DNA of 24,121 bases from Oceanospirillaceae bacterium UBA1126 (GTDB lineage Bacteria > Pseudomonadota > Gammaproteobacteria > Pseudomonadales > Balneatricaceae): assembly GCA_002312935.1 (NCBI GenBank), contig DCAT01000100.1, positions 1-24,121 on the forward strand. Direction: 5' to 3'. This document shows, in pieces, positions 1-7,854 of the stretch. Position 1 is the stretch's first letter; each line of letters starts with the position of its first letter. The translations under genes and the position numbers were made by a program. The notes under the pieces were generated by a model. It was not told the DNA's origin. It searched no databases and saw only the letters and a list, made by a program, of their open reading frames with translations.

Positions 1-378
1 GGTGATTTTGTCACAGTTAGAAATGCACACCATGGCATCAGCACAGTGGGCATTTACCATATATTCAACGGAGTCAGCTATGATGTCTCTTGATGGCAAG
101 GAATACAGCATTCCGTCATGTCCCATGGCAATGCCATCGTCCACAGCAATGGTATTAAACTCTTTTGCAACACCGCCAGATTTTTCTATTTCGCGCGCCA
201 CTAATTGACCCATATCTTTAAGGTGAACGTGCCCTGGAACAAATTGGGTGAAGGAGTTGCACACAGCAACAATAGGCTTTTGAAAATCGGAGTCAGTCAT
301 TCCAGTTGCGCGCCATAAAGCACGTGCGCCTGCCATGTTGCGGCCAGCTGTTGAAGTTTTAGAGCGATAAATGGGCAT
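1..378 (-). CDS. ilvD: Dihydroxy-acid dehydratase, N-terminal part (runs off left edge)
   Basis: IlvD dehydrates 2,3-dihydroxy-3-methylbutanoate and -pentanoate to the 2-oxo acids in valine and isoleucine synthesis, in the cytosol with an Fe-S cluster. Only the first 126 codons are present, all open to base 1. The start is ATG at 378, with AAGG nine bases upstream. The N-terminus MPIYRS, the block GRNMAGARALWRATGM, the stretch FTQFVPGHVHL, the AVDDGIAMGH motif (about residues 85-95) and the last visible motif CISNCDKIT all match E. coli IlvD closely. Cys122 in the NCDK motif is a known type of Fe-S ligand position in this family. It lies 36 bases downstream of argA on the same strand and may be cotranscribed with it. 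The family is normally about 610 residues, so roughly four fifths are missing because of the window edge, not truncation. Confidence 0.96.
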   Translation of the reverse strand, partial: MPIYRSKTSTAGRNMAGARALWRATGMTDSDFQKPIVAVCNSFTQFVPGHVHLKDMGQLVAREIEKSGGVAKEFNTIAVDDGIAMGHDGMLYSLPSRDIIADSVEYMVNAHCADAMVCISNCDKIT

Positions 379-414
379 GGGATAGGTGCCTTATAATAAA
401 TTGTGTTGAGTAGG

Positions 415-1743
415 TTACAGCAATTCTTTACTAAAGACTTTTGAATTGCGTTGGAAGTTGTATAAAGACTGCCTACTAGTGGGCAGCTGGGCTAAGTCGG
501 CGGCAACAAAACCATTTTCTATAAACCAATGTGACGACGCCGTTGTAAGAACAAATAGGGTTTGTAGTCCCATATGGCTAGATTGCTTTTCTATATGGCG
601 CAATAGCACTTGGCCCCGGTCTCCGCCGCGATAATTAGAGTCAATGGCCATGCAGGCTAGTTCTCCTTGGCGCGCATCGTCAAAGGGATAAAGTGCTGCA
701 CAGCCAATAATAGCACTGTCTCGCTCGATTACACTAAAGTAATGAATTTCAGATTCTAATAATTCGCGCGAACGGCGCACTAGCACTCCGTCATCTTCTA
801 ATGGACGGATTAGTTGTAAAATACCACCTACATCATCAATACAGGCGTTACGAACTTGTTCGTAGCTTTCTTTAATGACCATTGTGCCTGACCCGTCTCG
901 GCTAAAGAGTTCACTAAGTAAAGCACCATCCTCTTGGTAACTTAACAAGTGCCCTCTTGCAACCCCAGCATCACAGGCTTTGGATAGCACATCAATATGC
1001 ATGGATAAATCAGTCCAACTATCCCCACTACTTTGATGCTGGTGGACCAGGCGATGCCCGGCACGAGTGAGTAGCTCAACAACCTGTTCACCACGGGAGT
1101 TGCTAATGCCTTTATCAGCTCCAAATACGATCAGTTTATCGGCTTGCAGGCTAGCGGCGACGCGGCCTGCAACCTGCGCTGCAGCAAGGTTAAAGGTTTC
1201 TCCTGTGGGTGAATACCCTAAACAGGAAATCAGTACAAGATTACCTTCATTGAGCTGTGTGCTAATAGCTTCTGAATCAACGCGCCTTACTTCGCCAGTA
1301 TAGGCAAAATCTACCCCATTTTTAACACCAATAGGTCGTGCGGTAATAAAGTTACCACGGCTAGTCCTAATTCGAGAACCTTGCATGGGCGAATTTGCTA
1401 TACCCATAGAAAAGCGGGCCTCTAGTTGCATCGCTTGACGGCCAACAGTGGCCTGAACTAACGCTAGCTGTTCTAAATCGGTAATGCGTAAGCCGTTATG
1501 AAAATGACCCTCCAATGAGGCTTTGGCACAGGCTTTCTGGATTTGAGGACGGCTACCGTGCACCAGCACAAGCTTAACGCCTAAGCTATTAAGTAGGTTA
1601 ATGTCGTGAATGGTATGGGCAAAGTTAGCGTGGGCTAAGGCTTCACCGGGTAAATAAATGACAAAAGTGCGACCGCGGTGAGCGTTAATGTAGGGCGCAG
1701 AATGACGGAACCAGTTCACATATTGCTGATTGGTTTCGATCAC
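415..1743 (-). CDS. argA: N-acetylglutamate synthase (classical ArgA)
   Basis: ArgA transfers acetyl from acetyl-CoA to glutamate, the first step of arginine synthesis, and in this family is usually feedback-inhibited by arginine. The protein is 442 residues (E. coli 443). An N-terminal amino-acid-kinase-like domain covers roughly residues 1-290: the opening FRHSAPYINAHRGRTFVIYL and the LVLVHGSRPQI block match ArgA. A C-terminal GNAT acetyltransferase domain (about 295-442) carries ELACMAIDSNYRGGDRGQVL and the ArgA-like FVLTTASSHWFIENGF. The start codon is GTG at 1743, with only a weak AGGT-type ribosome site upstream; the second residues align with E. coli without an extension. It is divergent from glnE across a 359-base gap and followed by ilvD 36 bases downstream. 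I saw no clear ARG-box pair in front of it. Confidence 0.96.
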   Translation of the reverse strand: MIETNQQYVNWFRHSAPYINAHRGRTFVIYLPGEALAHANFAHTIHDINLLNSLGVKLVLVHGSRPQIQKACAKASLEGHFHNGLRITDLEQLALVQATVGRQAMQLEARFSMGIANSPMQGSRIRTSRGNFITARPIGVKNGVDFAYTGEVRRVDSEAISTQLNEGNLVLISCLGYSPTGETFNLAAAQVAGRVAASLQADKLIVFGADKGISNSRGEQVVELLTRAGHRLVHQHQSSGDSWTDLSMHIDVLSKACDAGVARGHLLSYQEDGALLSELFSRDGSGTMVIKESYEQVRNACIDDVGGILQLIRPLEDDGVLVRRSRELLESEIHYFSVIERDSAIIGCAALYPFDDARQGELACMAIDSNYRGGDRGQVLLRHIEKQSSHMGLQTLFVLTTASSHWFIENGFVAADLAQLPTSRQSLYNFQRNSKVFSKELL

Positions 1744-1899
1744 TTTAGTTACCTATGGCTATGCTGTGGGAAAGATACTATTAAGCCGCGCTGAAGCGCT
1801 TCTGTCAATCACACAGGGGCGACTTATTTAGAAAAAACCCACATCAGCTTTTTGGCCGCTTTAATTGTATTATTTAGGCGTCTAATGCAGGGCAAACTA

Positions 1900-1910
1900 T
1901 AGGCTACCAT
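1900..1910 (+). repeat. Direct repeat copy 1 (TAGGCTACCAT)
   Basis: The 11-base word TAGGCTACCAT occurs here and again identically at 2045-2055, 145 bases apart in the same non-coding region. In the second copy the last six bases form the proposed -10 box of the glnE promoter. This copy has no convincing -35 upstream, so it may be a binding site, a decayed second promoter or chance. Confidence 0.4.
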
Positions 1911-2018
1911 TAGGGTTGCCAGACATGCCCCCTAAACCTTGATGCAAGTTAATGTTACAAAAACAATGTATCACTTGATTATATGTGAATTTTTCCGTTA
2001 GGGTCTAAAGTGAAACAC

Positions 2019-2037
2019 TAACCTTAATGACAGGTTA
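2019..2037. promoter_or_regulatory. Operator-like inverted repeat over glnE -35
   Basis: TAACCT (2019-2024), seven bases, then AGGTTA (2032-2037): a perfect 6-base inverted repeat whose spacer and right arm cover the ATGACA -35 hexamer of the proposed glnE promoter. The right arm is also part of the 8-base palindrome GGTTAACC (2033-2040). A regulator bound here would occlude the -35. The protein that might bind is unknown. Confidence 0.3.
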
Positions 2038-2055
2038 ACCACGCTAGGCTACCAT
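2027..2055 (+). promoter_or_regulatory. Candidate sigma70 promoter for glnE
   Basis: ATGACA (2027-2032, five of six bases of the consensus -35), a 17-base spacer and TACCAT (2050-2055, four of six of the -10). It would start transcription near 2062, about 40 bases before the glnE start codon. Prediction from sequence only. Confidence 0.4.
2045..2055 (+). repeat. Direct repeat copy 2 (TAGGCTACCAT)
   Basis: Second identical copy of the word at 1900-1910. It overlaps the proposed glnE -10 hexamer TACCAT (2050-2055). Confidence 0.4.
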
Positions 2056-2090
2056 CAGCCATCTGTTTTTGGCCCTGCACTATAACCTTG

Positions 2091-2094
2091 GGAG
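2091..2094 (+). promoter_or_regulatory. Shine-Dalgarno that sets the glnE start
   Basis: GGAG at 2091-2094 lies eight bases before ATG 2103, good spacing. It is only two bases before ATG 2097 and lies downstream of the in-frame TTG at 2088. It therefore favours ATG 2103. Confidence 0.6.
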
Positions 2095-2102
2095 TAATGT
2101 TT

Positions 2103-5021
2103 ATGGCGATTGTTGTTGCGCCAGAAAATTTGCACGTAATTGATGCACTTCCAGACGTACTGAGAAATGAATTTCAGCAGCGATTCGACGCACTTATGCA
2201 GCTTACCAGCGCCGATCAATGGGCATCCCCTGCCCAGCAGCTACAGCTTATTGATGTGATTATTGCGAGCCCCTTTTCGGCACACGTTTTTTTGCTTAAC
2301 CCACATTTGCTTGACCATAGTTTTCTTGTGGCCGCTCTTTCAAAAAATCAGTTGCAGGCTTTGTTGTCTGGAACTATGGCTAAAGTCACCAATGAAAAAC
2401 AGTTGCATCAGTGCTTAAGGCGATTTAGAAAAGCGCATCAAGTACGCTTGATTTGGCGCAATCGGTGTGGTTTAGGGACTAGTCAGGAGTTGGTTGAAGA
2501 GCTCTCTAATCTGGCAGATGCATGCGTAGGCGAGGCTTTAAAGTGGCTACATAAGGACAGCGCAAACCAATGGGGACAGCCTATTGACGGGGACGGCAAA
2601 CCGCAGGAACTAGTGGTATTAGGCATGGGTAAGCTTGGTGGCAGGGAGCTAAATTTATCGTCCGACATAGACCTGATATTTAGTTTTCCTGCCAGTGGAG
2701 AAACTCAAGGTGGTAGGCGGTGTATAGATAACCAACAGTTTTTTATTCGTTTGGGGCAGCGGCTCATTCAAGCCATTGATATGGCCACTGCTGACGGGTT
2801 TGTGTTTCGCGTAGATATGCGCCTAAGGCCTTATGGTACAAGTGGTGCCCTGTGTTTAAGTTTTGATGCCATGGAAATATATTATCAACAACAAGGGCGT
2901 GAATGGGAAAGGTATGCGTTTATTAAGGCTCGTGTGGTTGCTGGGAACCAAACCCACGGTGCACAACTGTTGGAATTGTTACGTCCCTTTGTGTACCGAA
3001 GGTACTTAGACTATAGCGCCATTGAATCCCTGCGCAGCCTTAAGCAAATGATTGCTAGTGAAGTTCGTCGTCGAGGATTACAGCAAAACGTAAAGCTTGG
3101 CACTGGTGGTATACGCGAAGTAGAGTTTATTGCTCAAGCGTTTCAGTTGATCAGGGGTGGGCGAGACAGCCGGTTACAAACGAGTAGCTTAATGGCAGTA
3201 TTAAAACTACTACCGCAGACGGCAGGCTTAGCGATAGCTGATGTGGAAAAATTGCGTAATTTTTATTGGTTCTTACGCGATGTGGAACACGCACTACAGG
3301 CAGTGCATGATAAACAAACCCAAGACCTACCCACCGAAGAGGCTGAGCAAGCAAGGCTAGCTTTGGCACTAACGTTTTCTTGTTGGCCCAAATTGCAAAA
3401 ACAAATTAATATCGCTAGGGGCTTTATCCATCAACAGTTTGAACTAGTGGTCGCTTTAAAGGAAGCTAACGAGCCCCAAGGACTCGCACATCCATTAAGT
3501 CAGTTGTGGGCTGAAATTTCTCATAGTGCCCGACACACTGATCAACTTACTCTTTTGCCTGAGTGGCAGGGGATATTAAGCCAAGCTGGTTTTGCTGATT
3601 CTAGCTATATTTTGCAACAGCTATGGGCGCTCCACCAAAGTCGTGCTGCACAAACAATGCAGCCTGTAGCGCAAGAACGCTTAACTCAATTAATGCCTCA
3701 GATTTTACAAACAGCAGCGCAACAGTCGGACCCTGCACTCACCTTGTCCCGAGTGCTTGTGCTTGTTGAAGCTGTTCTAAGGCGCTCTGTGTATTTGGTG
3801 TTATTGCTGGAAAATCCAGCCGCCTTAACGTTATTGATTCAACTATGTGCTGCTAGCTCCTGGTTTGCTGACTTCTTGGCTCGCCAGCCGTCCTTACTTG
3901 ACGAATTGTTAGACGTTAATAGCTTGTTTAATGTGCCGGATGCGATGGCGTTAAAGCAAGAGTTGGAGCAAAGTCTTTTGCGCTTGCCAGAAGATGATAC
4001 CGAACAACTAATGGAGGCGCTTAGGCACTTTAAACATGCTCATTTGCTACGCATTGCAGCTCAAGAAGTGACGGGGCGTTTGCCGCTAATGAAAGTTAGT
4101 GATCAGCTCACCTATGTAGCTGAGGCAGTGGTGGGGCAGGTTAAGCATTTGGCATGGCGTGAACTGAGTGAGCGCCACGGAAATCCACAAAATGAACTCG
4201 GTATTAGTGATGACTTTATTGTTGTGGGATATGGAAAGGTAGGTGGTTGGGAGCTGAGCTACGGTTCAGACTTAGATCTGGTATTTATTTATGATATGCC
4301 CTCCCAGACTGAAACAGACGGGCTCAAGCCGGTGGCTAATAGTGTCTTTTTTACCCGCCTTGGGCAGCGCATGATCAGTTACTTAAACACGGTCACTGCT
4401 GCTGGCCGGTTGTTTGAAGTCGATATGCGGCTGAGGCCTGATGGTGCTAAAGGGTTATTGGTTTCTACCTTGGCTGCATTTACGCAATACCAGTTGCATG
4501 AGGCCTGGACATGGGAGCATCAGGCTCTTGTAAGGGCTAGGCCTATTGCAGGTAGCCACAAACTATCTAAAGACTTTATTGCAGTCCGCAAAGAAATATT
4601 GTGCCAAGTAAGGCAGCAAGAACCATTAAAACAAGAAGTGATTACTATGCGAGAAAAAATGCGCCAACAGTTAGCTAGTAAACCAGATGCAGATGGGCTG
4701 AGAGCGCAGTTCCACCTTAAGCATGATGAGGGGGGCATTGTTGATATGGAATTTATGGTTCAGTACGGTGTGCTTGCTTACGCCCATAAATTTAGCAGCT
4801 TACTCACCTATACTGACAACATTCGTATTTTAGATGCCTTTGAAAAGCAGGAGATTTTGACAGAATGTCAGGCCAATGATTTACGTGAGGCTTATCAGGC
4901 CATGAGGGCTGTTGAGCATCGACTTACGCTGCAGAACCAAGCAGGCGAGGTTGCTTCTGATGAGTTGGCTGACCAACGCCAAAAAGTAAAGGCGGTGTGG
5001 GCAACTATGATGGGTTATTAG
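2103..5021 (+). CDS. glnE: Glutamine synthetase adenylyltransferase / deadenylylase
   Basis: GlnE attaches AMP to and removes it from glutamine synthetase, tuning ammonium assimilation in response to glutamine and the PII protein. From ATG 2103 it has 972 residues (E. coli 946). Both nucleotidyltransferase domains are intact: an N-terminal one, in this family the adenylyl-removing half, with GMGKLGGRELNLSSDIDLIF near residue 174, and a C-terminal adenylylating one with GYGKVGGWELSYGSDLDLVF near residue 708. Each is followed by the RVDMRLRP or EVDMRLRP block and a helical GlnD-PII-type region (TGGIREVEFI; EGGIVDMEFM). ATG 2103 is preferred over TTG 2088 because of the ribosome site at 2091-2094. 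Its 3' end overlaps the convergent lpxL stop by four bases. Confidence 0.97.
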   Translation: MAIVVAPENLHVIDALPDVLRNEFQQRFDALMQLTSADQWASPAQQLQLIDVIIASPFSAHVFLLNPHLLDHSFLVAALSKNQLQALLSGTMAKVTNEKQLHQCLRRFRKAHQVRLIWRNRCGLGTSQELVEELSNLADACVGEALKWLHKDSANQWGQPIDGDGKPQELVVLGMGKLGGRELNLSSDIDLIFSFPASGETQGGRRCIDNQQFFIRLGQRLIQAIDMATADGFVFRVDMRLRPYGTSGALCLSFDAMEIYYQQQGREWERYAFIKARVVAGNQTHGAQLLELLRPFVYRRYLDYSAIESLRSLKQMIASEVRRRGLQQNVKLGTGGIREVEFIAQAFQLIRGGRDSRLQTSSLMAVLKLLPQTAGLAIADVEKLRNFYWFLRDVEHALQAVHDKQTQDLPTEEAEQARLALALTFSCWPKLQKQINIARGFIHQQFELVVALKEANEPQGLAHPLSQLWAEISHSARHTDQLTLLPEWQGILSQAGFADSSYILQQLWALHQSRAAQTMQPVAQERLTQLMPQILQTAAQQSDPALTLSRVLVLVEAVLRRSVYLVLLLENPAALTLLIQLCAASSWFADFLARQPSLLDELLDVNSLFNVPDAMALKQELEQSLLRLPEDDTEQLMEALRHFKHAHLLRIAAQEVTGRLPLMKVSDQLTYVAEAVVGQVKHLAWRELSERHGNPQNELGISDDFIVVGYGKVGGWELSYGSDLDLVFIYDMPSQTETDGLKPVANSVFFTRLGQRMISYLNTVTAAGRLFEVDMRLRPDGAKGLLVSTLAAFTQYQLHEAWTWEHQALVRARPIAGSHKLSKDFIAVRKEILCQVRQQEPLKQEVITMREKMRQQLASKPDADGLRAQFHLKHDEGGIVDMEFMVQYGVLAYAHKFSSLLTYTDNIRILDAFEKQEILTECQANDLREAYQAMRAVEHRLTLQNQAGEVASDELADQRQKVKAVWATMMGY

Positions 5022-5935
5022 TAGATAGTGGGGCCATTGTTTGGGCGGGTTTTAAAGCGCCGATGTAGCCACAAGTATTGGCTAGGTTTTAGGCGTATTT
5101 TTGCTTCAATAGCTGCGTTTAATTTTGTCGCATCGGCTACAAGATCGCCACTTGGGATGCTGGCCAAACTGTCAGATACGGTGAGTAAATAACGTTGATC
5201 TTGGTGTGTTCGGTGATGGCTAAACTGCAGTACTTTAGCGCCTGTAGCCAAAGCTAAGCGGCTAACAATCGGTGTAGTGGCCGCATCTATGCCAAAAAAA
5301 GGTGCAAAAACAGAGCGGTCTAGGCCAACATCTTGATCTGGTGCTAGCCACACAATTTTCCCTTGCTTAAGAAGCCTCATAACCTGGCGTATGTCTTCTC
5401 GCTCCACCATACCTGGTAAATGATTTAACCTTCCACGGCGAATAATGCTGTCCATTAAAGCATTACCATGGCGCTGATAAGTGGCATAGTATGGGTAACT
5501 AGGGGCTAATAAAATGCCACCTAGATCAAGGCTAGTATAGTGGGCACCCACCAATAGTACGCCGCGGCCTTGTTTTTGTGCGTGTTCAATTAATTTCCCA
5601 CCTTCAATGGATACCCGACGACTTAGGGTGTCACGGGAACTCCACCACGCCATCGCGGTCTCAATAATGCCAACACCATTATCTGCAAACGTTTGACGCA
5701 GCATATACTGCCGTTCTGATGCTGTTAAATGACTAAAACACAGAGCAATATTGGTTTGGGCAATCGATCTTCTGCGGCTAGATAACTGATATAATAACCA
5801 TCCAATAGCTCTGCCCATTGCCATGCGCCAGTTCCAAGGCAGGGTAATGATTAGGCGAAGGCAGCCTAAGGCAAACCAAATGGGCCAGTATTTAAATGCG
5901 TAGAACTTGGTGAGCGAAGGTTTGTAGGATGGCAT
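5018..5935 (-). CDS. lpxL: Lipid A lauroyl-type acyltransferase LpxL/HtrB
   Basis: LpxL adds a secondary acyl chain to Kdo2-lipid IVA at the inner membrane, using acyl-ACP. From ATG 5935 it has 305 residues (E. coli LpxL 306). One N-terminal membrane anchor lies at about residues 15-35. The catalytic H-x4-acid dyad is His132 and Asp137 (HYTSLD), at the same numbers as His132/Glu137 in E. coli, which supports this start. WLAPDQDVGLDRSVFAPFFG is the second conserved block, and the C-terminus YLWLHRRFKTRP is nearly identical to E. coli LpxL. An in-frame TTG at 5989 would add 18 residues; neither start has a good ribosome site. It is divergent from msbA, which exports its product, and convergent with glnE. 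The family also includes LpxM/LpxP, but the C-terminus favours LpxL. Confidence 0.9.
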   Translation of the reverse strand: MPSYKPSLTKFYAFKYWPIWFALGCLRLIITLPWNWRMAMGRAIGWLLYQLSSRRRSIAQTNIALCFSHLTASERQYMLRQTFADNGVGIIETAMAWWSSRDTLSRRVSIEGGKLIEHAQKQGRGVLLVGAHYTSLDLGGILLAPSYPYYATYQRHGNALMDSIIRRGRLNHLPGMVEREDIRQVMRLLKQGKIVWLAPDQDVGLDRSVFAPFFGIDAATTPIVSRLALATGAKVLQFSHHRTHQDQRYLLTVSDSLASIPSGDLVADATKLNAAIEAKIRLKPSQYLWLHRRFKTRPNNGPTIY

Positions 5936-6003
5936 AGAGAATTTAAACGAGATTAAGGGATGAATGAGCCAGTTACAGTGCTGATTCAATTGATAACAGG
6001 GCC

Positions 6004-6044
6004 TTAGTTTACACTGAGCTAGCGATACCAGCTAGAGAAACTAA
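6004..6044. promoter_or_regulatory. Nested inverted repeat between lpxL and msbA
   Basis: Outer arms TTAGTTT (6004-6010) and AAACTAA (6038-6044) are perfect reverse complements. Inside them CTAGC (6019-6023) and GCTAG (6031-6035) form a second inverted repeat. The element lies between the divergent genes lpxL and msbA and overlaps a -35-like TTTACA (6008-6013). It could be an operator or an RNA hairpin in the msbA leader; no -10 with proper spacing was evident. Confidence 0.35.
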
Positions 6045-6070
6045 CGCTCTATCTGATGTAAGGACAATAA

Positions 6071-7852
6071 ATGAGTAAGCCAGTAAGTCCAGTTACGGCT
6101 AACAGCGCTCAACCAACTATAGGTGCTTGGAGTGCCTATAGGCGTCTATTGGGCTACGTGCTGCAGCACGGGGTAGTCTTTTCTGTGAGTATTGTTGGTT
6201 TTGTTCTTTTTGCCTTAACCCAGCCAGCTTTTGCCAGCCTAATGGAATATATGGTAGACAGCGTTGAAAGCAGTGATAGTGAGGCTCGAATTTTGATACC
6301 TGCTGCAGTTTTGGCAATATTTATGGTGCGTGGCATAGGCTTTTTTTTGGGTAACTACGGGATTACCTACGTGGCAAGAAGGGTAATTCATCAGTTACGC
6401 TTGGCCATCTTTGATCGACTATTAGTACTTCCTGCCCGATTTTACCACCGTAATGCGTCGGCAACCCTGTTATCAAAGCTCACATTTAACGTAGAACAAG
6501 TTACTGGCGCAGCAACTGATGCACTTAAGATATTTGTCCGTGAAGGACTCACTATTGTTGGTCTATTGTCTTACATCGTGTACTTAAACTGGCAGCTCTC
6601 GTTAGTGTTTTTAACTGTGGGACCATTTATTGGCTGGGTGGTAAATAAGGCCTCTAAGCGTTTTAGAAATATTAGTACTAATTTGCAGGACAGCATGGGG
6701 CAGGTTACTGCCAGCGCCAGTGAAGCAATTAAAGGTTATGAAGTGGTGCGAGTATTTGGCGCACAAGATCAGGAGCGAAAAGGCTTTTCGGCTGCCAGTA
6801 ATAATAATAGGCAGCAGGCCATGAAGTTGGCTTTGGCGGAATCTATTTCTACGCCGCTAGTGCAAATGATTGTGGCAGTGGCTATGGCCAGTTTAATTTA
6901 TCTTGCATTGCACCCGAGTATCATTAACACCATGAGTGCAGGGCAATTTATCGCCTTTGTTACGGCCTCAGGTATGCTCACTAAGCCACTGCGTTCGATG
7001 ACAGAAATTAACAGTATTTTACAGCAAGGCATTGCCGCATCTCAGAGCATTTTTGCCTTACTAGATGAAGCCCCAGAAACTGATCAAGGGACTCAATCCA
7101 TGGGACGAACAAAAGGCCTGATCACCTTTGAAAATGTAGACTTCAGTTATGATGACCAGCCGTTATTGACTAACATCAATCTTGTCATTCAACCAGGTCA
7201 GGTAGTGGCATTAGTGGGGCGCTCTGGCAGTGGCAAGTCTACCTTAGTGAATTTGCTGTTACGGTTTTACGAACCGAAAACAGGGCGTATTTTACTAGAT
7301 AAAGACGACATTCAAGACCTGACTCGGGTCGATTTGCGTCGTCAGGTAGCCTTGGTCAATCAGCAAGTGGTGCTGTTTAATGGCACCATTGCCCAAAACA
7401 TTGCCTATGGGGCCATGCATGATGCCAGTGAAGCGTTTATTATAGCGGCTGCTAAGGCTGCCCGAGTCACGGAATTTACTGATCGTATGAGTTTAGGGTT
7501 GGACACTATGGTGGGCGAATCTGGTGTGCTTTTGTCTGGAGGACAACGGCAGCGTATTGCGATTGCCAGAGCGCTATTAAAAGATGCACCTTTATTGGTG
7601 CTGGATGAAGCCACATCGGCTTTAGATACAGAATCAGAACGCCATATACAAGCCGCATTAGACGAGGTTATGGTGGGTCGAACCACTTTGGTGATTGCCC
7701 ACCGCTTGTCAACTATTGAGCAGGCAGACGTTATTTTAGTGATGGACCAAGGCCAGCTAGTGGAGCAAGGGAGTCACCAAAAGCTTATCGATCAGCAGGG
7801 GCTTTACGCCCATCTGCATCAACTGCAATTTCAATCAGTTAAAGGTGCTTAA
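6071..7852 (+). CDS. msbA: Lipid A export ABC transporter MsbA
   Basis: MsbA is a homodimeric half-transporter that flips core-lipid A from the inner to the outer leaflet of the inner membrane. It has 593 residues (E. coli 582). An N-terminal six-helix membrane domain covers about residues 15-330 and includes the PARFYHRNASATLLSKLTFN block. The ATPase follows: Walker A GRSGSGKST from residue 383, signature LSGGQ 488-492, Walker B LLVLDEATSALD with Asp512/Glu513, and H-loop His544 in IAHRLST. ATG 6071 is preceded by TAAGGA at a six-base spacing. The dgkA gene begins two bases after the stop, so the two are cotranscribed and probably coupled. Its setting beside lpxL and near waaA fits the lipid A exporter rather than another ABC half-transporter. 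Confidence 0.96.
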   Translation: MSKPVSPVTANSAQPTIGAWSAYRRLLGYVLQHGVVFSVSIVGFVLFALTQPAFASLMEYMVDSVESSDSEARILIPAAVLAIFMVRGIGFFLGNYGITYVARRVIHQLRLAIFDRLLVLPARFYHRNASATLLSKLTFNVEQVTGAATDALKIFVREGLTIVGLLSYIVYLNWQLSLVFLTVGPFIGWVVNKASKRFRNISTNLQDSMGQVTASASEAIKGYEVVRVFGAQDQERKGFSAASNNNRQQAMKLALAESISTPLVQMIVAVAMASLIYLALHPSIINTMSAGQFIAFVTASGMLTKPLRSMTEINSILQQGIAASQSIFALLDEAPETDQGTQSMGRTKGLITFENVDFSYDDQPLLTNINLVIQPGQVVALVGRSGSGKSTLVNLLLRFYEPKTGRILLDKDDIQDLTRVDLRRQVALVNQQVVLFNGTIAQNIAYGAMHDASEAFIIAAAKAARVTEFTDRMSLGLDTMVGESGVLLSGGQRQRIAIARALLKDAPLLVLDEATSALDTESERHIQAALDEVMVGRTTLVIAHRLSTIEQADVILVMDQGQLVEQGSHQKLIDQQGLYAHLHQLQFQSVKGA

Positions 7853-7854
7853 GT

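Larger units (their letters stand above)
1744..2102. other. Divergent non-coding region argA/glnE
   Basis: This 359-base AT-rich stretch has no credible gene on either strand. It holds an 11-base direct repeat (1900-1910 and 2045-2055), a plausible sigma70 promoter toward glnE (2027-2055) with an overlapping inverted repeat (2019-2037), and a TATAAT on the minus strand at 1983-1978 that could serve argA but has no good -35. If used, it would give argA a leader of about 230 bases. A short GCGC-TGAA-GCGC hairpin lies at 1788-1799 in that putative leader. I found no leader peptide or riboswitch pattern that I recognise. Confidence 0.6.

Noticed and set aside
2..208. Open frame on the plus strand at the left edge
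   Set aside because: It is the reverse of ilvD; the minus-strand reading matches IlvD residue for residue.
1788..1799. GCGC-TGAA-GCGC as a terminator or attenuator before argA
   Set aside because: The stem is only four base pairs and no T run follows on either strand.
1971..1988. TCAC-N10-GTGA dyad in the argA/glnE gap as a CRP site
   Set aside because: The half-sites are in the inverse orientation to TGTGA-N6-TCACA and the spacing is wrong.
1985..1999. TGAATTTTT-like half ARG box upstream of argA
   Set aside because: Only one half matches the ArgR operator consensus and no paired box is visible.
6157..6170. Perfect 14-base palindrome CGTGCTGCAGCACG near the start of msbA
   Set aside because: It lies within well-conserved coding sequence for the first membrane helix, and its composition follows from the codons, so there is no separate reason to call a site.
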